NCBI GenBank assembly: GCA_036522595.1
Contig: DATDFL010000034.1
Location: forward strand, 1 to 12,560
Source of the DNA: AC-32 sp036522595
GTDB taxonomy: Bacteria > Actinomycetota > Thermoleophilia > Gaiellales > Gaiellaceae
Direction of reading: 5' to 3'
DNA length: 12,560 bases
Shown: in pieces, positions 5,428 through 10,471 of the stretch
Layout: the number at the start of each line of letters is the position of its first letter
Numbering within the stretch: position 1 is the first letter of the stretch
Translations under genes and position numbers: made by a program
The notes under the pieces: model-generated
Seen by the model: only the letters and a program-made list of their open reading frames with translations
What the model was told of the DNA's origin: nothing
Database searches by the model: none

Positions 5428-5735
5428 TGGCCAAGGAATTTCAGGCGGTGGCGCGGGCTGACGAGATCGAGCCCGGGACGCTCGCCTGCGTCAAGGTCGG
5501 CGACGTGGAGTTGGCGCTTGCCCGGGTCGGCGACGAGTTCTACGCGACGCAGGGTCACTGCATCCATCTGCAAGGGCCTCTCTGCGAGGGCCGTCTCGAC
5601 GGGACCGTTCTCAGCTGCCCCTGGCACGGCTGGCAGTACGACGTCCGCACCGGCGAGAACGAGTTCGATCGCGCGATCCAGCTCGAGACCTACGAGGTGC
5701 AGGTCGAGGACGGAGAAGTCCGCGTCGCTCTCTGA
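5427..5735 (+). CDS. Rieske-type [2Fe-2S] ferredoxin
   Basis: A 102-residue soluble protein that is just one Rieske domain. The cluster-binding boxes are C45-I-H47 (in GHCIHLQGPL) and C64-PW-H67 (in VLSCPWHGWQYD), followed by the usual RTGE turn. It lacks the third-cysteine disulfide pattern and the membrane anchor of bc1 Rieske proteins. It therefore resembles dioxygenase-associated or NirD-like ferredoxins that pass electrons in the cytoplasm. No oxygenase component is nearby. The GTG start follows a -10-like hexamer by 8 nt. It is the first gene of a plus-strand group with the DUF309 protein, whose reading frame continues directly past the Rieske stop in the +1 frame. Confidence 0.93.
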   Translation: MAKEFQAVARADEIEPGTLACVKVGDVELALARVGDEFYATQGHCIHLQGPLCEGRLDGTVLSCPWHGWQYDVRTGENEFDRAIQLETYEVQVEDGEVRVAL

Positions 5736-5751
5736 GCAGCTCGCCGCCGGC

Positions 5752-6057
5752 CTGGATCTGATCCGCAGCGGCGAGTTTTTCGCGGCCCACGAGGAGCTCG
5801 AGGACGCGTGGCGCGCGGCGCCGGATGAGGAGCGCGATTTCTTCCAGGGCCTCGTCCACTTCACGGTCGCCTGGTACCAGGCGGGCCGCGGCAACCGCGT
5901 CGGCTGCGAGCGGCAGCTGGAGAAGTGCGCCCGCCGCCTGGGGCCGTACGCTCCCGAACACTCCGGTGTGGACGTTCAGTCGATCCTGAGCCAAGTCGAG
6001 CGAGCGGCCGCCACGGTCCGCGCCGGCTCCCTGGAGCTGGAGCGGCCAACACTGTGA
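5752..6057 (+). CDS. DUF309 family protein without an ordinary start codon
   Basis: The frame encodes an all-helical DUF309 protein. The recognisable part starts at about 5740 (LAAGLDLIRSGEFFAAHEEL) and includes the family signature HEELEDAW (His codon at 5788) and FFQGLVHFTVAWYQ. The function of the family is not established. The frame has no ATG, GTG or TTG between the overlap with the Rieske gene and the conserved core; the only in-frame TTG, at 5518, lies deep inside the Rieske gene. CTG at 5752 or 5758 are the only near-cognate starts and would shorten the first helix. Alternatives are a +1 frameshift at the Rieske stop producing a fusion, another non-canonical start, or a sequence error. 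The coordinates use the CTG at 5752 provisionally. The TGA stop overlaps the GTG of the glycosyltransferase gene. Confidence 0.7.
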   Translation: MDLIRSGEFFAAHEELEDAWRAAPDEERDFFQGLVHFTVAWYQAGRGNRVGCERQLEKCARRLGPYAPEHSGVDVQSILSQVERAAATVRAGSLELERPTL

Positions 6058-7073
6058 AGGTCGCCGTCTTCACGACCTCGTATCCGCGGCACGAGGGGGA
6101 CCTCGCTGGGCGGTTCGTCTTCGACCTCGTTCGGCGCCTGCGGGAACGCGGCGTCGAGATGGAGGTTGCCTCCTACCGGGACTTCGGGCTCACCGGGAGC
6201 GGCGGGCCGGGGCTCGTCGCCAGCCTCAAGCGACGACCCTGGCTGTCGCCACCCCTCTTCGCGTCGATGGTTCGCGCGCTTCGACGCTCAGCTAGAGACG
6301 CCGACCTCGTCCACGCGAACTGGCTTGCGGGCGCTGCAGTCGCGCGCTTTGCAGGCAAGCCCTTCGTCGTGACGCTGCATGGCTCCGGAACCGCGGGGCG
6401 GTTCTCCGACCTTGCACTGGCGGAGCGCTCGCCCGGGCTGGTGCGCCGGTTGCTCGGCCCGGCGCGCGCAGTCATTGCCGTCTCCCCCGCGCTGGCGGAG
6501 GCGATGCGAAGCGCCGGCATCGTGAACGTGCACCAGATCCCGTACGGCGTCGGGATCCCGGACGAGACCGGCGCCGAGGACGAGCCGCCGACAGTGCTCT
6601 TCGCGGGTCGGCTATCTCCCGAGAAGCGGATCGACGTCGTTGCCGGCGCGACCGAGGGCCTGCCGCGGATCGTCGCCGGCGATGGGCACCTCCGGCCTCA
6701 GCTTCCGGACGCCCTTGGCTTCGTCCCGCAGACCGAGCTCTTCGGGCTCATGGATCGCGCCGCCGTGCTGCTGCTCACCTCCGAGCGGGAAGGGCTGCCC
6801 AACGTGGTGCTCGAGGCGATGGCCCGCGGGAAGACCGTCGTCTCGACCCCGGTCGGCGGCATCCCGGCCGTGATCGACGACGGGGAGACCGGCCTGCTCG
6901 TCCCGATCGGAGACGTCCAGGCGACACGAGCCGCCGTCGAACGCGCTCTCGGCGACACCGAGCTCCGGCGACGCATCGGCGCCGCGGCCCGGGAGCGCGT
7001 CCGCGAGTACTGCTCCTGGGACCGTGTCACCGAGCTGACGCTGCAGGTCTACCAGGCCGCTACAGGTTCTTGA
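6054..7073 (+). CDS. GT4-family glycosyltransferase
   Basis: A 339-residue GT-B-fold retaining glycosyltransferase. The N-terminal acceptor half begins with KVAVFTTSYPRHEGDLAGRF and includes DLVHANW (84-90) and VVTLHGSGTAG. The donor half starts near VLFAGRLSPEKRID (181-194). The sugar-nucleotide-binding E-x7-E motif is E246/E254 in EGLPNVVLEAMARG, followed by TPVGGIP. It probably transfers a sugar from a nucleotide or GDP-sugar donor to a lipid or glycan acceptor at the inner membrane face; the substrate cannot be read from sequence. The start is the GTG at 6054, which overlaps the DUF309 stop as GTGA; a longer in-frame extension upstream merely runs through the DUF309 gene. Its stop overlaps that of the convergent ccdA gene by 14 bp. 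Confidence 0.9.
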   Translation: MKVAVFTTSYPRHEGDLAGRFVFDLVRRLRERGVEMEVASYRDFGLTGSGGPGLVASLKRRPWLSPPLFASMVRALRRSARDADLVHANWLAGAAVARFAGKPFVVTLHGSGTAGRFSDLALAERSPGLVRRLLGPARAVIAVSPALAEAMRSAGIVNVHQIPYGVGIPDETGAEDEPPTVLFAGRLSPEKRIDVVAGATEGLPRIVAGDGHLRPQLPDALGFVPQTELFGLMDRAAVLLLTSEREGLPNVVLEAMARGKTVVSTPVGGIPAVIDDGETGLLVPIGDVQATRAAVERALGDTELRRRIGAAARERVREYCSWDRVTELTLQVYQAATGS

Positions 7074-7770
7074 GCCCGATCGCCTCGAGAGCCCGGTGCA
7101 GGAACACGTTCAGCCACCAGTCGCGGTGGAAGAACAGCAGCAGGCCGAGCGAGACGAGGACGAGGCCGCTCACGACGCGGATCCAGTTGTAGTGGTCGCG
7201 CACCCAGCGGAAGGCGCCCATCGCGCGCGTGAACGCGATCCCGATCAGAACGAACGCCGCGGTGATTCCGAGCGAGTAGGCCGCGAGCAGGACGATCCCC
7301 CGCACAACTGTCCGTGAGTCGGCGGCCAGCGCCAGGATCGCCGCCAGCGTGATCCCGACGCACGGTGCGGCGCAGACCGCGAACGCTCCGCCGAGCAGCG
7401 CGCGCGACCCGCTCTTCCGAGCCCGGCCGAGCATTCCTGGCGCGACCATCCGCTCGGGCCACGGGATCAGCCCGGCGAACGCGAGACCGAGCACGACGAG
7501 GACGAACCCCGCGACCTCGGTCTGGCGCTGGTTGTCGAGCACGCCCCCGATCGCCGCCGCTCCCGCACCGAGGATCACGAAGACGACCGTGAAGCCGAGC
7601 GCGAACGGAACGCTGGCCGTGACTACGCGCCGCGCGGCCCCACGCTCGCCGAGCCGCTCGACCTCGACCGACGAGATCGCAGACAGGTAGCCCGGCACCA
7701 ACGGCAGCACACACGGAAACGCGATCGACACCAGCCCCGCCAGAAACGCGACGGGGATCCGCTCAACCAT
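7060..7770 (-). CDS. ccdA: CcdA-type thiol-disulfide electron transporter
   Basis: A 236-residue membrane protein with about six hydrophobic segments. It carries electrons from cytoplasmic thioredoxin across the membrane to extracytoplasmic thioredoxin-like proteins. The two redox cysteines are C20 in AFPCVLPLVPGYLS and C137 in CAAPCVGITL, each next to a proline as in the family; C133 is an additional cysteine. The length matches CcdA and not full DsbD, which has periplasmic domains. The ATG at 7770 overlaps the last 8 bases of ccmH (ATGGTTGA), and it is the last gene of the thiol-redox operon. Its likely partners are the TlpA-like protein and CcmH encoded just upstream. No CcsB/ResB or CcmF haem-lyase gene is in the window. 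Confidence 0.92.
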   Translation of the reverse strand: MVERIPVAFLAGLVSIAFPCVLPLVPGYLSAISSVEVERLGERGAARRVVTASVPFALGFTVVFVILGAGAAAIGGVLDNQRQTEVAGFVLVVLGLAFAGLIPWPERMVAPGMLGRARKSGSRALLGGAFAVCAAPCVGITLAAILALAADSRTVVRGIVLLAAYSLGITAAFVLIGIAFTRAMGAFRWVRDHYNWIRVVSGLVLVSLGLLLFFHRDWWLNVFLHRALEAIGLKNL

Positions 7771-8233
7771 CGAAGCGCGCGAGCTCCTCGTCGAGCCTGC
7801 GCTCCAGCTCCGGATCGAGCGGCCGCCCGTTCAGCGAAGCCGGTCCCGGGACGTGCTCCGGCTCCTCGCGCTTCCGGCTCCACCCCCAGGCGAGGAACCC
7901 GATCACCGCCGCCCCACCCAGAATCCCGACGAGCGGCAGCACCCACGCCAGCAGGTTCCAGCCCTGCCGAGGCGGCGCGGCGAGAATCCGCGTGCCGTAC
8001 TCCGCGGTGAGCTCCCGTTTGATCTGGCTCCGCGTCCAGCCCTGGCGGATCCGCTGCTGGATGTGCCTCTTGATCTGCGCTGCGGCTGCCGTGTCCGACT
8101 GCGCCAGCGTCTCTCCCTGGCAGACCGGGCACATCAGCTGGTTTTCGAGCTCGTTCAGCGTCGGGTGATGTTCGCTCGCCAATGCCGGTGCGGCGAGAGC
8201 CAGCGCGGCCGCGGCGACGAGGAGCGCTCTCAT
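7763..8233 (-). CDS. ccmH: CcmH/CycL-type cytochrome c biogenesis thiol protein
   Basis: A 156-residue membrane-anchored protein. Residues 1-20 are a signal peptide ending APALAS. The CcmH domain follows, with LMCPVCQG (C35, C38), QIKRHIQQRIRQGWTRSQI and YGTRIL. A single transmembrane helix (about 91-115, WNLLAWVLPLVGILGG) and a short charged tail complete it. The family presents or reduces the CXXCH haem-binding thiols of apocytochrome c outside the membrane. Here the active-site motif is CPVC and the only two cysteines are these. The ATG at 8233 overlaps the stop of the TlpA gene (ATGA) and its own end overlaps ccdA, so the three are translationally coupled. Confidence 0.92.
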   Translation of the reverse strand: MRALLVAAAALALAAPALASEHHPTLNELENQLMCPVCQGETLAQSDTAAAAQIKRHIQQRIRQGWTRSQIKRELTAEYGTRILAAPPRQGWNLLAWVLPLVGILGGAAVIGFLAWGWSRKREEPEHVPGPASLNGRPLDPELERRLDEELARFDG

Positions 8234-8778
8234 GCCTTCTGCGCCCGCTCGATCCCCGCGCTCAGGATGGACTCGGTCACCTGCCCCGCGTAATGGCCCA
8301 CGACGCGGCCGCGCGGGTCGACGAAGAACGTCTCCGGGAGGCCGGTCAGGCCGTAGGCCCCGTACGTGACGTACTTGTTGTCGTGGACGATCGGGTACGT
8401 GACACCGTGCTGCTGCATGAACTTCCGCGCGTCGCCGCTGAAGTCGTTCACATCGACGCCGAGCACGACGACCTTGCCGTCGTGCCGCTGCCAGGTCTTC
8501 TCCAGTGCAGGCGCCTCCTTGTTGCACGGGAAGCACCACGAGGCCCAGAAATTGAGCACGACGGCCTTCCCGCGCAGCGAATCGAGCGCGAGCCGGCCCT
8601 GCTTGTCGAGCCGGCCCAGCGTGAAGTTCGGAGCGGTCGTGATGTGACCCTTGTCGATCTTCGCGGCAACTCCGCCCCCGTTGTTCTTGAACGCGACTTT
8701 CCAGATCAGCAGCGCGAGGAGCGCCAGCACGAGCCCGACCGCGAGAGCCTGCGCGCCGAGCTTGATCCGCGTGGTCAT
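8230..8778 (-). CDS. TlpA/ResA-like membrane-anchored thioredoxin
   Basis: A 182-residue extracytoplasmic thiol-disulfide oxidoreductase. An N-terminal membrane anchor (about 8-30) is not followed by an obvious cleavage site. The redoxin fold follows, with TTAPNFTLGRL (47-57), VVLNFWASWCFPCNKEAPAL holding the C82-x-x-C85 site, and the cis-proline P148 in GLPETFFVD. These are its only cysteines. Proteins of this type (ResA, CcmG) reduce apocytochrome c or CcmH and are themselves reduced by CcdA. The ATG at 8778 overlaps the stop of the L,D-transpeptidase gene as ATGA; a longer upstream frame simply reads through that gene. Its position between the transpeptidase and ccmH raises the question of a second client, discussed under findings. 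Confidence 0.92.
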   Translation of the reverse strand: MTTRIKLGAQALAVGLVLALLALLIWKVAFKNNGGGVAAKIDKGHITTAPNFTLGRLDKQGRLALDSLRGKAVVLNFWASWCFPCNKEAPALEKTWQRHDGKVVVLGVDVNDFSGDARKFMQQHGVTYPIVHDNKYVTYGAYGLTGLPETFFVDPRGRVVGHYAGQVTESILSAGIERAQKA

Positions 8779-9758
8779 TGCGAGACGATGAAGACCGTCG
8801 TCCCGATGCGGACGTGGTTGAAAAGCCACTCCGCGTCCGGGATGTGCATCCGGATGCAGCCGTGCGAGGCCGAGTAGCCGATAGAAGCGTCGTCTGGCGT
8901 GCCGTGGATGCCGACGCCCGAGGCCGAGAGGCCCATCCAACGCGTGCCGAGCGGGTTCCCGGGGCCCGGCGGGATCGGCTTCGCGCCCTGCGCCCACGGC
9001 GAGTGCGGCGGGTACCACCACGGGTTGCGCCACTTGACGACGACGTGCCAGCGGCCGAGAGGCGTCGGGTACTGCGACTGGCCGGTGGCGACGCCGAAGA
9101 CGCGCCAGAGCCGCATGCCGTTGTAGAGGTATAGCCGGTTCGAGCCGCGGCGGATGACGATCACCGGGCCGATCGCATCGCGGCTCACCTTCGGTTCGAG
9201 GCTCTTGAAGTCAAGGGCGATCTCGGTGCGCGAGTTCGCGACCAGCGCAGCGAAGATCCGGCCGAGCGACTGCACGCGCCGCAGGGCCCGCCCCGCGCGC
9301 TCGCGGGTGACGAAAGGCCGCAGGTTTCGAAGACCGAGCTGCGCGTCGAGCGGCTTGCGGGCGAACCGCTTCGCGACGGCGGCGACGTAGGCCGAGGACG
9401 TCTTGCGATCGAGCTTCACGCGGAGCTTGACCGCGGTGCCCGGGGGCGCAGCCAGCGCCTGGGCCACGGCACCGTTCACATAGGCAGAAGCTTTCAGCCG
9501 CTTCGGCGTTGGGTACAGCCGGTGGCCCGCGACGGTGAGCGGCAACGGCTGGTCGAATGCGTCCGTCACCGTCGTCTCCGCCTCGTCACTCGTCAGCCCG
9601 CCGACGGCAACGCCCCCCACCGTGACGCCGTCGGCGATCACCGCCTCCGTCGTCGTGGTCGTCGCGGTCGTCGTGGACGTGCGGACGACACCGGCGGAGA
9701 CGCCACCGGCGGCGCCCAGACCGAGCACGAACAGCAGAGCCAGACCCGCTCGCTTCAC
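8775..9758 (-). CDS. Secreted L,D-transpeptidase (YkuD domain) with a VanW/peptidoglycan-binding-like N-terminus
   Basis: A 327-residue envelope enzyme that would form 3-3 cross-links in, or attach proteins to, peptidoglycan. Residues 1-22 are a signal peptide or anchor, followed by a Thr-rich linker (27-37). A domain of the kind found before YkuD modules follows (about 44-190, opening GVTVGGVAVGGLTSDEA). The YkuD catalytic domain is at about 197-326: ATGQSQYPTPLG, then H285 in GVGIHGT and SASHGCIRMH with the nucleophile C301 and R303. C301 is the only cysteine in the protein. The GTG start lies 8 nt after TAGACT, which overlaps the stop of the phosphodiesterase gene. The stop overlaps the TlpA start (ATGA), so this gene heads a coupled operon with tlpA-ccmH-ccdA. 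Confidence 0.93.
   Translation of the reverse strand: MKRAGLALLFVLGLGAAGGVSAGVVRTSTTTATTTTTEAVIADGVTVGGVAVGGLTSDEAETTVTDAFDQPLPLTVAGHRLYPTPKRLKASAYVNGAVAQALAAPPGTAVKLRVKLDRKTSSAYVAAVAKRFARKPLDAQLGLRNLRPFVTRERAGRALRRVQSLGRIFAALVANSRTEIALDFKSLEPKVSRDAIGPVIVIRRGSNRLYLYNGMRLWRVFGVATGQSQYPTPLGRWHVVVKWRNPWWYPPHSPWAQGAKPIPPGPGNPLGTRWMGLSASGVGIHGTPDDASIGYSASHGCIRMHIPDAEWLFNHVRIGTTVFIVSQ
9648..9680 (-). repeat. Low-complexity Thr-codon tract (linker of the L,D-transpeptidase)
   Basis: The minus strand reads ACG/ACC/TCC codons encoding TSTTTATTTTT (residues 27-37) right after the signal peptide. On DNA this is an imperfect trinucleotide microsatellite that could change length by slippage. It is a flexible, possibly glycosylated spacer between membrane and enzyme. 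Confidence 0.6.
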
Positions 9759-9772
9759 GGCTCATCAGTCTA
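9756..9772 (-). promoter_or_regulatory. Putative leaderless promoter of the transpeptidase-thiol redox operon
   Basis: On the minus strand TAGACT (9767-9772) precedes the GTG at 9758 by 8 nt (GATGAGCC). The hexamer begins with the TAG stop of the phosphodiesterase gene and is identical to that of fdxA. There is no convincing -35. The short gap also permits read-through from upstream. Confidence 0.5.
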
Positions 9773-10471
9773 GCCCGCGAAGATCCTGGGATCGTCGGTG
9801 ATCACGCCGTCGACGCCCAGTTCGTCCAGCGCTCGCAGCTGCTCACGCGTCTCCACCGTCCAGGCCAGCACGGAGGCTCCGGCAGCGTGACAGCGCTCCA
9901 CCACGGGCCCGGTGACGACGGGCCAGTGCAGCATCGCGGCGGTTGCCTCGGCCGCGGCCAGCATCCAGGCGATCCTTCGCGGCAGCGCCGCCCGCATGAC
10001 TCTCAGTGCCGGGGCAACGAACGGGGCGAGCGCGCGCCGGCCGCTGACGCCGTGGCGGTCCTCCGGATAGGTCAACCCAAGCCGCAGCCCCGGCTCGAGC
10101 CCGTGCAGGGTCCGCAGGCTTGCAGCGCGAAACGAGCTGACGACCGCGCGCTCGACGAGGCCGCGTGCCTGCAGGGCCTCGACCAGCGCGTGCTCGGCCC
10201 CGCGCGCCTTCAGGTCCAGCTGGATCCCGCAGCTCCCGGGCGCCAGAAACGCGAGTGCCTCGTCGAGAGTCGCGAGCTGCTTCGGTACCTCTTCGCGCGA
10301 ATGGGCGAGGACGAGCGTCCCGTCGACCTCCAGCACGTCGACCTCGACGAGGTCGCACTCGAGCTCGACCGCCATGGCCAGCGCCGCGATCGTGTTCTCC
10401 GGAGCAAGCGCGGCGGCCCCTCGATGGCCGACCCGGAGCACCCGGCCGTCGCGGCGCCGGAGGTCGATCAC
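9770..10471 (-). CDS. Glycerophosphodiester phosphodiesterase family protein (GDPD)
   Basis: A 233-residue TIM-barrel hydrolase of the GDPD family, which splits glycerophosphodiesters into glycerol-3-phosphate and an alcohol. The catalytic and metal residues appear as HRG (16-18), PENT (E25), VEVDV (E43, D45) and H57 in LVLAHS. The third acidic ligand seems to be an Asp in IQLDLK where many members have Glu. The C-terminal VLAWTVETREQLRALDELGVDGVITDDP is characteristic of the family. There is no signal peptide, so it should act in the cytoplasm, for example in phospholipid turnover. The GTG start overlaps the stop of the phosphatase gene (GTGA), and the start of the transpeptidase gene follows after 11 bp. 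Confidence 0.92.
   Translation of the reverse strand: MIDLRRRDGRVLRVGHRGAAALAPENTIAALAMAVELECDLVEVDVLEVDGTLVLAHSREEVPKQLATLDEALAFLAPGSCGIQLDLKARGAEHALVEALQARGLVERAVVSSFRAASLRTLHGLEPGLRLGLTYPEDRHGVSGRRALAPFVAPALRVMRAALPRRIAWMLAAAEATAAMLHWPVVTGPVVERCHAAGASVLAWTVETREQLRALDELGVDGVITDDPRIFAG

Noticed and set aside
5925..6054. Longer glycosyltransferase start at 5925
   Set aside because: That extension lies wholly within the DUF309 frame and reads as Arg/Pro/Gly-rich filler, while GTG at 6054 begins exactly at the first beta strand (KVAVFTTSYP).
7060..7073. Possible bidirectional terminator between the convergent glycosyltransferase and ccdA genes
   Set aside because: The coding regions overlap by 14 bp and I could find no stem-loop; the same holds for the 2636-2651 convergent overlap.
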